Assembly (NCBI GenBank): GCA_014529385.2 | Contig: CM043944.1 | Location: 179,805,240-179,869,239 of the forward strand | Origin: Adiantum capillus-veneris | Lineage: Eukaryota > Streptophyta > Polypodiopsida > Polypodiales > Pteridaceae | Direction: 5' to 3' | Length of the DNA stretch: 64,000 bases | In this document: piece after piece, positions 1-11,043 of the stretch | Layout of the letters: the number at the start of each line of letters is the position of its first letter | How positions within the stretch are numbered: position 1 is the stretch's first letter | Position numbers and translations under genes: made by a program | The notes under the pieces: generated by a model | Database searches by the model: none | What the model was told of the DNA's origin: nothing | The model's input: the letters and a program-made list of their open reading frames with translations, nothing else

Positions 1-19
1 ACACCTCAATACCCATAGT

Positions 20-40
20 TCCATAGACAAATACACAGAC

Positions 41-111
<71 letters not shown>

Positions 112-285
112 ATTTGTCCATTGGACTAAAGGCGCGCGAGGAAGGGAAAGTTCCTTTGGCTACTCTCTCCGCGCGCCGTTAGTAATGCTATTTCTCTGGC
201 AGTTGTACTTAAGGCGCGCGGAGAGGTTTGCACAAGGCACATTTCCTTCTTCGCGCGCCTTTAGTCCTATAGACAAATGCAAAGT

Positions 286-325
<40 letters not shown>

Positions 326-345
326 AGGTGTGTTTCTGTTTTGGT
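20..345. repeat. Long imperfect inverted repeat (foldback element)
   Basis: The sequence folds on itself almost end to end. GGACTAAAGGCGCGCGA at 123-139 is the exact reverse complement of 251-267. The flanking TTTGCATTTGTCC on the left pairs with GGACAAATGCAAA-like sequence at about 270-283 with few mismatches. An inner GCGCGCC pair lies at about 170-177 and 213-219. The outer arms are the (CT)n and (GA)n tracts, and weak similarity continues to about 20 and 345. The loop is about 186-204. The shape suits a MITE or foldback transposon, or a small-RNA hairpin precursor. No target duplication was established. Confidence 0.75.
45..107. repeat. (CT)n microsatellite
   Basis: About 31 CT units in an uninterrupted run. 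It forms the outer left arm of the foldback structure spanning about 20-345; the partner arm is the (GA)n tract at about 287-323. Confidence 0.95.
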
Positions 346-353
346 GAGAGACA

Positions 354-402
354 GATATATTTATTTATTTATTTATTTATATTTATAGATATATTTATAT
401 CT
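354..402. repeat. TTTA/ATAT simple repeat
   Basis: Low-complexity TTTA and TATA units between the foldback element and the first exon of the plus-strand gene. No function is implied. Confidence 0.8.
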
Positions 403-493
403 ATAAGGGGAGAGAGAGAGAGATCATGATGGTTGGGTTTTGGCAGAATTGTCACGCTCTTGGTTTTGACTTGTTATGTTTCTTGATGATTAG

Positions 494-1807
494 GATTAAG
501 GTCCAGTAGGCAGAAGAGGCTGAAACCAGATCCAGGGCTTGTGCCAGGATTTCAAACCTTGCAGGCTCAGTTGCTTAATGTATCTGCCAAAAGAACTGTT
601 GACTTTTTTCAGGACATATCTGAGGAAAAGTTTGTTGGTGAAGACCAATCAGAGAGGTCACCAGGGCAAGAGGATTCCTCACCCGACAAGGGTGTGGTGC
701 CCTGTAAGGTACATCTCAAGAAAAATACCAGAAAGAGAAATATAGACTTCTCCGATGATGCAGATGTGCTAGAAAGTACAGAATGTAAAGAAAAGGAGGA
801 TGTAGCTTCTCTGGAAGACCCAGCTGCAACTGATGAGAGGCTGTTTGATTTTGCAGCATCTTGTGGTGCTGGGGACAAGTATGATCTAATTCATTCTATG
901 TTTAATCCAAAGTTTGACATTGAAGACCTATTAGCTCAGCACAGTAATTTCTTGCAGTCCTACAGAGATAAGTTTGAGGTGATGGTGCAGGTAGGAAGGG
1001 TTGTTCTGCCTACTATGACTCTTGTGCATTTAAATGACTGTGGTGGAAAGGGACAGGGAGTGAAGAAGTATAGGGAGTTACCACCCTCTTGCCGACATTC
1101 AGTCTGCCCTTTGCACCAAAAAGAATGCAAACTCATTCAGGAAGCCTTTGGCTTTATGATTTACCTCAACAGCCTGTTTGGATTCCTCATGCAGAATCCT
1201 GATGAGGTGTTAGAGGAGCATGATGCAGCACCTGAAGAGGAATGCGAGGAGACAACTCATATGCAAGAAGTCGAGGAGGTTGAAGACACAGTTGACCTTG
1301 AGGTTGAGGCAATTGAAGTACAAAGAAGTAAGATGCTCTCCGTGAAAACCACAGAAATCAAACTTCCATTGGATGTCAGTAACTTCACTGAGAAGCATGC
1401 TCAGATGATGTTGCCAGCTGTGCCTGAGTTCAGGATTGGAGACAGGACCTATATCTTCTTACATGATGTGCAAAGTGTGTTTTATTTAAGGGAGGATTTC
1501 TCCCTGGCTATTATTTCCAGAGTCCAAGAGGAGAGGAGTGGATTTGTTTCAGAGGATAGTAGTGATGATGAGGCAATGGAAACATCCAGCAATCCAATGG
1601 AATGCCTTCGAAGATGCTTTGAGAAAGCTGAAAAATACAAGGAGACACTCCCTGATGAAGCCACCTTCCAAGCAATAAGACAAAGCCTAAGACCATCGAA
1701 AAGTAACAAAGAAGTGGAGGATTGGTTTAACCATTCAGGTCAGGGGTCAACTACATCTGTAGACCTGTGGCAAGAAAACCTCTTTCTGCAGGATGAGAGC
1801 TTCATGG

Positions 1808-1868
<61 letters not shown>

Positions 1869-2324
1869 GTGTCATTTCTGACATTGTATGTGCAGTCTTG
1901 GATTGCTGACAAGGATGACTTCCTTCGGCGCCGGACAAGAGAGTATCGAGGAAGGGATGCGGCCCTAGCACAGTACCTTTCAAAGCTCTGCGAGTCACCG
2001 ATAGTAGTTTTTCACAATTCCATGTCACAAGAGGGTTCAATAGCAACTTACACATTCAAGACACTATCACGCTTCTTGGGTGGACCGGTGCTGCCCAAAA
2101 GTGCAGATAAAGTCATTCTTGTTGACAAAGTGTTTGCTAGAGATTGTTTTGGTTACTGCCCAGGCTATACAGGTGGTCGGGCAGCGTATTACTACACGTA
2201 CACAGCAATGGCACTAGCTCTTGGTAGACAAAACCCAGATGAACTTTTAGAGTATGGCAAACATCTCATGATTCGTTACAAGGGTGACGTGCCAAAAAAC
2301 AAAATTGAACCTGCAAAATCTTGA
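494..2324 (+). CDS. Unrecognised spliced gene, 5' part unresolved (convergent gene 1)
   Basis: Two exons, about 494-1806 and 1896-2324, join in frame through a GT-AG intron (ATG|GT at 1806/1807, TGCAG| at 1895). They encode about 580 residues and stop at TGA 2322-2324. The frame is open from 490 with no ATG near its start, and a TTAG acceptor-like site precedes 494, so at least one upstream exon is probably missing or unresolved. The first third is Ser/Asp/Glu/Lys-rich. A Cys/His cluster (SCRHSVCPLHQKEC) lies at codon 184-197 of the frame opened at 541. An acidic, coiled-coil-like middle follows, then a compact C-terminal part rich in Tyr and Gly. I do not recognise the family. Its tail lies 63 bp from the tail of the minus-strand gene, so the two may be partner genes of one mobile element. 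That link is inference. Confidence 0.6.
1807..1895 (+). repeat. 89-bp intron made largely of a (CT)n microsatellite
   Basis: GT at 1807 is followed directly by about 27 CT units (about 1810-1864), then a short T-rich stretch and CAG at 1893-1895. Removing it joins two open frames. Reading through gives a spurious Leu/Ser tail that ends at 1881. Confidence 0.8.
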
Positions 2325-2387
2325 TACACTTCAAGTAGCAATTGTATAAGGTCATGTATTACATAAATTTTTTACAATGCCATCCAC

Positions 2388-5241
2388 TCAGAGTATCTTT
2401 CTCCACTTGTGATTCACATACACCATTGTCTCTCTCCACCTTCGTTGACTTTCACGAGCTCCGGAGTTGTTGTATGCCATTGATCTTTTAGATTTTTGTT
2501 GTTGTAAATGTCTGATTGCTTGTGCTGTTGCTGAATTTGCCAAGACTTCTTTTGCCTGCATTCGATGAATGATTCTACGATAGAACCATTCAAATAGTTC
2601 TCTCAAACTGTTAGCCTTGATTCGAGAGCCACCATGTCGTGTGTGCCTGAAATAAGCATTTCTCGCCATGTAATGAGACTTTTCCATCCCTTGGGTATTC
2701 CATATTGCCGGGTTCCCATACTTCTGTATAAAATATGGCAAATGATTGAAGATGATGTGCTGGATATGAAAACAGATTAGTTAGAATGTTTTACACTCAC
2801 ATATTTGCACATAAGAGAGAATGAAATACACAATAATACCATGTAGTGAGTAATCTGGGTGTCTGTCCATGCTGTCTTGAATGATTTTTTCAGAAGGTTG
2901 AGATTTTCCTTGAACTTGTTCATATCACCTTGTGACCAGTCATCTTTGTCGCACATCAAAAATAGGATGTCTATTGATCGCCAAACCTCAGCCTTCGCGT
3001 TACGAGTAGTTGGTTCGTGGTCTTTGACTGCAATATGTAGCTTTTTCCAGCTCTGATACTCTACCTTGCTAACATAAGATGTGTTATATATTTTTCCATG
3101 TTTTGTTAGCTTTGGATCTCTTGTACCTTGGGGCTTAGATAAAAACCTCCGTGCCTTCACCCCACCGATGGAAGGTTTGCATGGGACATCCTTCTCAGCA
3201 GTTGATCTCTTTTCATCCCGCTGGATTTTCACATTGCCACCATGAAGCCCCATATCCGACAGTACCATTTCTAAGCACTGCAAGGCTACTTGTCGTTCTG
3301 CAGAGTTCTTAATCTTCCAAGCAAACCCGATGTATAAGTAGACCAATTTCTCTACAATTCTACAAAGGGCATGCATTGTACAAATGTGAACATTCACAAG
3401 TGGTATTTTCAAAACTGGTCGAAAAGCAGGATCCTCAATGTGACGTGTTGGAGCTTTTCTCCACCACTTTGGGTTCATGACCTTTGCAGGCTCCATGCAG
3501 AACAAACACGGTGACTTTGCCATTGCACCCATTCCACAATTATACATGCACTTTAATGTTTTAAGGTCACCTGCAAGATGCCACTGAACTTGAAAGTCTC
3601 CCCTTCCATCTAGACGTAGTACCTCTCCCTGGTTAGTCTGCCGATCAATCAGCTCCGGAATATTAGTTCGATGGAACACCCAATATAGAATCTCATGATC
3701 TTCTTTCTTTACCTGCAACACAAAATAAATGAGACTTAAGTAGATCTAAATATTTGAGCTTACTTGAGAATATCGCTTACCTCAAACGCACCAAGCCACC
3801 ATATGTTAGATTCTGATTGAACACTAAAATATAAAGGATCATCACTGGGACACTTTGAGAGGGCTCTATTCATTAAAGTAATAGTAACACGCTCTAGCTT
3901 TTTCTCTTTAACAAGCTCACACTCATCCAGTTTTAACACAAAATGTAATAGTCCACGTGACTCTTCAAATGTGACGTTGTAAAACTCCACCATTCTCTTC
4001 TGTAGTATCCGCAGGTCCATAAAAATATTGTTGAACTCATCATATGCCACAGTGTTGGCTCCATGGCCACTGTAAGTTGCTTTAATATGAAAGGGTTGTC
4101 CAAGATAGTCTCCCTGTGCCTCGTTAAGCTGAAGCCTCTCTTTCCAAACACTTGAGGCTGATGGTAGAAGTTTGGATTTTATACCCTTCCTAACAAAGAT
4201 GGTTGAGACAGACTTTTGGATAGCCGAATATCCTCTTTTGCTTACACCAAGTGAATCAAGTGTGCCTTGTATCTCTTTTGCAGGCACTGAGTTCTCTGAA
4301 ATAAAGCGGTCCACTACATTTCTTTGTAGAACCTTAAACTTCTTGTCATGTACTATATCTGCTGCCAGGCTTCTACTTATAAGTGGCTTCAATCTCTTTC
4401 CTATATTGGCTTTGGGGTCAATGTTTTCCTTGTCAGGATAGATTGAGTCTCTACATGAAGACAATGCATAAGTAAATAACAGAAAATTTGCTTCACTAAC
4501 ACTATTTAGGCACATGAAAACAATGCATAACAAGAAAAAACAAAGTGATTACTTAACTAAGACAATGTAGCCAACCAAGAAGCATCACCTTAATGCTCGG
4601 ATTCTTTTCTTGAGACCTCCTGATGCAACCTGCAATGTTTCAAGATTGCGCAATTTCTTCTTTCGGATACGACCACCCAAGATGGTGTCCTTCATTTGAC
4701 AACTTCGCACCTTTTCTTTCAGTTCTTGTACCTCTGTTTTATGTTGCAAAATGGTAACCTGATCTGTAGAATGTAAATGTGAAAGGCGAACAATCTCACA
4801 TTGTTGAGATTGGAAAATGCTCTTGTAAGTTCCAGCTTCTCTTGTAAGTGATTTACAATAACCCAGAAGGCCGTTTTCTCCATCACCAGCAAAGGTCAAT
4901 AAGCTTGTAGGATTGACAAACGGTGGAGACGCATTAGTTATTGGATTCTTAGGGTAGAGAGAGCCTCTCGTCCAGATATCTATGTGTTTAGCTCCTTGAG
5001 CTCTGAGCGTGTCTATGGAGGTGGGAGGTATATGTGTGTTTGTTTTACTGCGCTTAATCAATGGTTGGTACTCATTGTCCAAATCAATGTGAAGGTGATA
5101 TTTGGCTCGTTTGTGGGTAACATTTGTGCCATTTGAGGAGTGCGCCATTAGCCAAATGTGCAGGTTTAATGGAGAGTGAATAGCGGCTGCGGATTTGTCC
5201 CTCCATGTTAGCCTCATTCCCTCCGTATTGACGTTGTTCAT
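2388..5241 (-). CDS. Intact four-exon gene, putative DDE-type (RNase H-fold) transposase-like protein of 855 aa
   Basis: Exons on the minus strand are 5241-4589, 4450-3781, 3712-2840 and 2759-2388. All three introns are GT-AG. The 2568 coding bases are divisible by three and have no internal stop. The N-terminus is basic with a short coiled-coil-like stretch. Residues that could form a catalytic triad are D393 (KLDECEL), D490 (AGDLKTL) and E758 (GMEKSH), with C510-x2-C513 and H550-x-C552-x2-H555 between the second D and E. A Cys/His group in that place is known for several eukaryotic cut-and-paste transposases (hAT, MULE, CMC and similar). I cannot assign a superfamily, and no terminal inverted repeats were found; the left end may lie outside the window. 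Alternatives are a domesticated transposase or a host protein. The intact frame beside decayed elements suggests recent activity or selection. Confidence 0.7.
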
Positions 5242-5751
5242 TCAATACAACTAAAAAGAGTATTATCCCTCAATCACTACGAACGAATGTTCAGAGGGGT
5301 AAGGAATGTACTTAAAGTACACTTTTTGAAGTTTTACTATGGAAGACCCAGCTCTTTTATTTGTCATTTTTTCTAGAGAGAGAGTGCAAAAAATACATTT
5401 TCTTAGAAGGCCCTCCAAATGACCTCCGAAATTTCCTAATGCTAGCTAGAATTTAAGGAAAACAAAGTATTGTATTGTAAAATGTCTCTCTTGATGGGAA
5501 AAACCATAATAGAAAGCCTTTTGGAGGGGGGACCGGCTCCATCCAAATCTAGTCCTCAACTGTTGTCATTTGCTTAATTTCTCACTCTTTTGAAGTATTG
5601 TTCATGCTATCTAACTAGGTGTTATGCTTTTTGTTGCTCTCTCCACCCAAGCACTCTTGTTATTCTCATTAGGAATCTATTCTAATGAAATGCTGACCAT
5701 GCTCATGCTATTTTCCGCTACACACAAGTTACTAGACTAGTAAATGTTACA
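5242..5751. other. Non-coding; right part is probably the 5' LTR of Gypsy A
   Basis: No open frame is convincing. The stretch ends in TTACA just before a primer-binding site, as an LTR would. The LTR start was not found because no second LTR survives. Confidence 0.4.
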
Positions 5752-5752
5752 T

Positions 5753-5764
5753 TGGTATCAGAGC
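5753..5764 (+). other. Primer-binding site of Gypsy A (initiator-Met tRNA)
   Basis: TGGTATCAGAGC matches the complement of the 3' end of plant initiator-Met tRNA, the usual primer site just downstream of a 5' LTR. Confidence 0.85.
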
Positions 5765-6132
5765 ACAAGGTTTCTCTTTTCTTGCTCAAGAAGGGAGGTC
5801 CTCAAGCTATCTATCAATGGTTGGTACTATTAATTGCATGTGAGTAAGTAGAATAGGGATTTTTCAGACTTGCAGTGCGCTTGCCTTTGTGCAGTTAACA
5901 GGGCATCACCGTCAAGAGCTATGGTCTTAATAGTGGAGTCCTATGGCGCTTGCCTACGGCTTAACCACTATTGAGCTATTAGAAGGTTGACAAGAGTCGG
6001 TGTTGTTTTGGTGTTGAATGACCCTCTCTTCTATTCCTTGCAATTAATGGTATTCAAGCCACTGGTATAGTAGCAACTAGGGCTTGAAGTGCCAAAGTAC
6101 AACTAGAAAGTTTACACCTAGAAGTTGTTAGA

Positions 6133-7640
6133 ATGGCTGAAAATAGTAAAGAGAGTGAAATTAATGTTGATAACTTTGATTTTGCTAATGAGCAAGCTAC
6201 TAATGATGCCCCAATGCTTGTTAACTATCTTGTTTCTAGGCTTCAATAAGCCATGGGCAATCCATAGTGAAGTGCAATGGCAGCTTCGTGACCATGGGAT
6301 TCTCCAAGATCCCCACCATGACGAGAGAGCACCTAGGAAGCCTCCTTGCAAGACTTACAAAAGAGGTCTCTCTTCGATTTGGGAAGAAGAAGAGGATCAC
6401 TATGAAGGGCTCGGAAATTTGCTCCTTGATGACGCATCTCCTTCTCAAAGGAGAACTCGAGAGCCTCTACCAAAGGAACGATAAAGAAGTGAGTTTCCCA
6501 CCACCTCAATAGAGATGGCTCCACGAAGACGGCGGGCTAAATGCTTTCCATTGCCTCCAACATGCATAAGACCATCACATACTTCTCCACACCATACTTC
6601 AAAGAGGGATGACAAAAAGCAAGAGAAGAAAAAGGCGAGAAAGAGGAAACCCTCTTCTCCATCTTCTTCATCCTCTTCCTCTTATGACAGTGATTGGTGA
6701 AGACAACAAAGATCAAGGAAATAAAAAGGCAAGAAAGAGGTCACCCTCTTCTCCATCTTCCTAAAATTCTTCATCTTTTGAAGAAAGTGATGGTGCAACC
6801 TTTGAACCATCAAAAAGAAGAGGCCATAGGAAATCCTATGCCGCATGGAAGAGGTCATCAAAGCTGAAGAAGTTCAAAGAGGGAGGGAAGAGCATCTCTT
6901 TCCTTAGCTACGATGGCACTTTTGGTGCTACAGACAAAGTCTTGGCCTTTATCCAACAATTTCATGTGGCGCTCGGAGATGAGGGCTTCACGGAGTCCTC
7001 TAAGCTATGCCATGTAGCTTTGCACTTTCAAAAGTCCGCCCAAAAATGGTGGTCTAGCCTAAGAGCCAAATGTGAAGATCCACAAACATGGAAAGATTTA
7101 AGAGCTTCCATTATGAAGCAGTTTTTAACCACCGATGCCAAAGACAAAGTACTCACCGAATGGAGAATCTTGAAGCTCTCTCCCTATGAATCCATCCACA
7201 AATATGTAGACAAGTTTTGGGACCTACAACTCAAAGCCACTGTCTTGAAAAAAGGTTGAATTTTGGAGAGCAAAAGCAGGAATTTTGTGCGGGCTTAACC
7301 GAAGAAATGGCAGAGTATGTCAACTCCCACAGGCCACACACCATATCGGCGGAAATACATCATACTATGGTGTCCTCTCAAATCAATTTCCAAACAGGGG
7401 CTAATAGGAATTCTAAGCCCCCTAAAAACAAGGGTTCCAATGAGCCTAAGGGGAAGGACAATGTCCAAAAGTCTCCTAAGCGCAATTCCAGCAAAGCTAA
7501 GGAGAAGGGAGGTTACAAAGGCAAAAATAAACTCTCTCCTGAAGAGCTTGAGCGTTATTGCAAGGATAACCGGTGTTTCAAGTGCGGCAAATAAGGGCAT
7601 GTGTACCGCGCTTGTCCCCAAAAGAACAACTGCCATGATC
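6133..7640 (+). pseudogene. gag: Gypsy A gag with zinc knuckle
   Basis: The likely start is ATG 6133. The first 600 bp hold several frame breaks and Lys/Ser-rich low-complexity coding. The capsid-like Retrotrans_gag segment lies at about 6942-7560 (QKSAQKWW, TWKDLRASIMKQF). The frame shifts at about 7255 and continues to a CCHC knuckle at about 7570-7620, CFKCGK-stop-GHVYRACP, with a nonsense codon at 7592-7594 inside the knuckle. The gene cannot make a full gag. Confidence 0.85.
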
Positions 7641-7653
7641 CTCCTTAGCTACC

Positions 7654-8206
7654 TTGGTCGAAATACAAGAGGAGAAAAATCATCACAAAGGATCTCCTCT
7701 ATGCCATGCTTGGGGAAAGGTAAGAGAACATGATGCTTTTATTCTCTTTGACCCTAGTTCTAATCACAATTTTACATCTATAGAGTTGGACACCAAGCTA
7801 GGCATACAAGCCTACGAGATGGGAGATGTCCTACCCGCAAACATTGCTTTCAAGGGGCAAGAAGCTTTAGTCACTCCCTTAAGCGGGAAAATGAGGCTCC
7901 ATGTCCAAAGCTATGTGGACAAAGAGGACTTCTTTATCTCTCCTCTCAAGCATGAGGATGTAATCCTAGGGGCACCATGGTTTGATTGCATGGCTGCCAA
8001 TGTTAAATTCCCTGAAAGGAGAATCTCCTTTATGTTCAGGGAAAAAGATATGTATATAGATGCTAAGGAAATGGGTAACACTATACCCATTGTACATACA
8101 CAATCTTTCAACAATTCAATAAAGAGCCCTATTTCCATATACACGATTTTTGTTAAAGATTCTCAAAATGAACCTTATGTTTTAGCAAAAGAAAATATAC
8201 ACAATT
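7654..8206 (+). pseudogene. Gypsy A retropepsin-like protease
   Basis: A 184-codon frame resembles the retropepsin region of plant Gypsy elements, with an FILFDPSSNHNF start and the later VILGAPWFD segment. The B copy reads FDPGSTHDF at the same place, so the G of the active-site triad is lost here. It ends in a stop just before the RT region. Confidence 0.8.
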
Positions 8207-8214
8207 AAAAGGAA

Positions 8215-8960
8215 TTAGAGTTATCCAATTTTCTCAAGGGGTTTCAAGATGTCTTTATTGACAACATCCCTTGTGAGATACCTCCTAAACATGGCAATGA
8301 TGACCATGCAATTGTACTTCTTCCAAGAAGTTCACCACCTAACAAACCTCCTTATAGAGTTTCTCAAGCTCAACAAGAGGAGATTATGCGGCAAGTGCAT
8401 GAGTTAGTTGAGAAGGGCATGGTTAGGCCTAGCTCATCTCCATTTTGTTCTCCTGTGCTACTAGTGAAAAAGAAAGATGGCACATATCGTATGTGTGTCG
8501 ACTATAGAGCACTAAATAGGATCATTATCAAGAATAGATTTCCCGTTATACGGGTAGAAGACCTATTTGATAATCTACAAGGGTCTACCTACTTCAGTAG
8601 GATTGACCTAAAAAGTGGCTATCATCAAATAAGGATAACTGATCAAGACATTGTAAAGACCACATTTCGAACTACGTTTGGTATTTACAAATACATTGTC
8701 ATGCCTTTTTGCTTGACCAATGCACCAGCCACATTCAAATGCTTGATGGAGAAGCTATTCAGGCCTTACCAAACCTTTACTACAGTGTTCTTTGATGATA
8801 TCATCATCTACTCTAATTCATTAGACAAACACAAGAAACACCTCTAGGTAATATTTCAAGTTCTAAGAGAGAGAAAACTTTTTGTTAATCGAAAGAAAAG
8901 TGATGTTTTCTTACAAGAGATTCAGTATTTAGGTCACATAATCTCTCAAGAATCTTTATA
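8215..8960 (+). pseudogene. Gypsy A reverse transcriptase
   Basis: RT motifs follow in order: KGMVRPSSSPFCSPVLLVKKKDG, shown in part by VLLVKKKDG; MCVDYRALN; FSRIDLKSGYHQI; LTNAPATF; and the catalytic FFDDIIIYS at about 8789-8815. A TAG at 8845-8847 breaks the frame, which resumes as far as YLGHIIS at about 8930-8945. Known function of the family is synthesis of element cDNA. This copy lacks a continuous frame. Confidence 0.88.
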
Positions 8961-9388
8961 GGTATGTCTGCATACTATAGAGGCTTCATAGAGAAGTTCT
9001 CACTAATAGCAGGACCATTACATGACCTAACAAAGAAAAACGTTAGGTACACATGGTCTTCCAAGGAGAACAATGCTTTCGAAAGAAAAGATTATCTCTC
9101 AACATGTGCTTACACTACCGAATCTCTCAAACCCATTTGAGGTCCAATGTGATGCTTGTAGTGATTGCCTTGGAGTTGTTTTGCTTCAAGAAGGGCACGC
9201 CATGGGCTATGAAAGTTAAAGGCTCGTACTATTGAGGAAGCTCTAGGCATATATGAAAAGGAACTCCTTGCAGTTCTACATGCCTTAGACTCATGGAAGC
9301 ACTATTTATTGGGGATTCCTTTGATTCTGCGAACGGATCACCAAAGTCTTAAGTACTTCATGACGCAGACCAACTCTCTGAAAAACAA
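8961..9388 (+). pseudogene. Gypsy A RNase H remnant
   Basis: Pieces of the RT connection and RNase H region are visible in shifting frames: SAYYRGFIEKFS, a GLVLLQEG-like core, and ILRTDHQSLKYF at about 9330-9360. A deletion removes the sequence between YLGHIIS and the YYRGF segment. Confidence 0.7.
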
Positions 9389-10250
9389 ATGAGGTGGGCA
9401 AATTTCCTTTTGCAATTTCATTTTCATATTGCTCACATTGCTGGCAAGCATAATCAAGTAGCCGATGCACTCTCAAAATGGCCGAGAGTGAACGCGGTTT
9501 CCATAGCAACTCACAATGATCTATCTTCTATGATAGATGAGTACGCTATTGATCCCGATTTTAGAGATGTGATTTCAGCCCTTGCACTAGGGAAGAAAGA
9601 GGGACCACTTTACAAGATGGTTATCTTCTCTATGGCAATAGACTATGCGTTACGTAGTGACAATAGACTATGCGTTACTAGCTCACTACGTGAGAAAGTA
9701 ATGTATGAATCTCATGCTCCTTCTTATGCAGGGCATAGAGGGATTCAGTCTACCCTAAAGGGGATTGAAACATATTTCTATTGGCCTATCATGAAATCAA
9801 ACATACAAGAGTGTGTTTCTAAATGTGTGGTATGCCAAAAGACAAAGTTTGATAGAGGGAAGCAGCTTGGATTGCTTCACCCTTTGCCAATCCGTAATTC
9901 ACCATGGGAGAGCATATCCATGGATTTTATCTTTGGATTGCCTAAGTATGTCCATGGGAATACAAGAATATGGATGATAGTAGACAGGTTCAACAAACAA
10001 GCTCATTTTATACTTGTCAGAAAGACTATCAAAGACCATCAAATGGCAACCCTCTTTATTTCACAAATCTTCAAGTACCATGGCTTGCCAATGTCCATAA
10101 TGTCGGATAGAGATCCTAGAATGACCAGTAATTTCTGGAAGGGTCACTTTGAGAATTTAGGAACAAGGCTAAACTTATCTTCGGCCTATCACCCACAAAC
10201 GGATGGCCAAAGTGAAATAGCTAACCTCACAATTCTTGATCTACTAGCCA
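9389..10250 (+). pseudogene. Gypsy A integrase, C-terminally truncated
   Basis: An open stretch starts at the end of RNase H (AGKHNQVADALS). It runs through the integrase zinc finger (H-H ... CVVCQKTK) into the catalytic core (SMDFIFGLP; IMSDRDP; AYHPQTDGQSE). All three D, D, E residues are still present. Homology stops at about 10,250. The last 15 codons are unrelated. Confidence 0.88.
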
Positions 10251-10920
10251 TCACACCCAGACGGTGTTGATCTCTAACATGTCTCTTGATACATTAAAAT
10301 TACATACCCAAGAAATCTTTCCCAATTAGGAATATTAAGTGGTTGGCACATCATAATGCAGCACAAACGCTCACCTATGCATGTTACAAGACATAGAAAC
10401 ATAAAATTGTTGATGAACCCTCCCCCCGCAAATAACCATCTAGGTCTGGGTCATGAGCTGTTCAATAAGTCCCTCATTACTCCTACCGCAAATAACCTAA
10501 AAAGGTCTGGGCCATGAGATATAGAGGCCACTACTCATACTTATTAATACTCTCACCGTAAAGAACCACAAGGGTCCGGAACATATGTAAAAACAACACT
10601 TTTCAAAACATTCAATACTCCCCTTGCAAATAACCATAAGGGTCTAGGGCCATGAGTATGTGCAAGCATTCTCAAACATCATTTCTCACTACTCCACTCG
10701 GAGTAATTCCAAAAAAATTCCAAGCAAAATCACCAAACAAGTTCTCAGATAGATTTAGAGAATTGTTGAAAAAGCATTCTTGACATCAATTACACTCAAA
10801 AGATGATTGTGCTTCCATTTTGAAACCTGCACCAAAATTAGGGTCAGGTTTCTTCCATAAGGTTATAGTTAACCGCAACATGGTCCACAAGCACTTGAAT
10901 AGTCAAAACAAGCCTCAACA
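10251..10920. other. Non-coding stretch with a degenerate repeat
   Basis: No gene was found. At about 10,424-10,660 a motif close to CCGCAAATAACC...GGTCTGGGCCATGAG occurs four times at 65-90 bp spacing with substitutions. Its origin is unknown. Confidence 0.6.
10424..10660. repeat. Four degenerate copies of a ~33-bp motif
   Basis: Copies begin at about 10,424, 10,486, 10,554 and 10,621. Each has a CAAATAACC-like start and a GGTC-GG-CCATGAG-like end. Spacers differ in sequence. Confidence 0.65.
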
Positions 10921-11043
10921 AAAAGTTGTCATATAGCGGTGATGGTAGTCCCAGGACATAGCAATCACACTAGACCTCCAAGGTTATCGGTTTGAGAAGA
11001 GACACTTGGTGAGAGATTTCCAAAAATTTCAAGTCATAATTTG
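10921..11043 (-). pseudogene. Downstream half of an older gag split by the Copia insertion
   Basis: On the minus strand, the reading frame at 15,992-15,765 continues at 11,043 once the Copia element and one ATTTG are removed. It gives a gag-like YDLKFLEISHQV stretch and then decays with stops. The family uses this region just after the capsid core. Confidence 0.65.
11039..11043. repeat. Target-site duplication ATTTG, left
   Basis: ATTTG directly precedes the 5' LTR and is repeated at 15,765-15,769 after the 3' LTR. Confidence 0.9.

Larger units (their letters stand above)
5753..10250 (+). mobile_element. Ty3/Gypsy retrotransposon A, decayed and 3'-truncated
   Basis: The order is primer site, gag, zinc knuckle, protease, RT, RNase H remnant, integrase, all on the plus strand. 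The pol order RT-RH-INT and the FFDD motif place it in Ty3/Gypsy. Many stops and frameshifts interrupt the polyprotein. The integrase is cut off at about 10,250 by unrelated sequence, so no 3' LTR remains. It is clearly the same family as Gypsy B at 17.5-21.2 kb: gag phrases such as SIMKQFL, DAKDKVLTEWR and SIHKYVDKFWDL occur in both. Confidence 0.9.

Noticed and set aside
1747-2055. Minus-strand 102-codon frame across the (CT)n tract
   Set aside because: Its Arg/Glu repeats are the antisense of the intron microsatellite; the plus-strand exons explain the region.
4172-4441. Plus-strand 89-codon frame
   Set aside because: Antisense shadow of exon 2 of the intact minus-strand gene.
5340-5400. 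Right TIR of the convergent-gene element matching the left foldback
   Set aside because: The only similarity is a short GAGAGAG-TGCAAA phrase, too weak and low in complexity.
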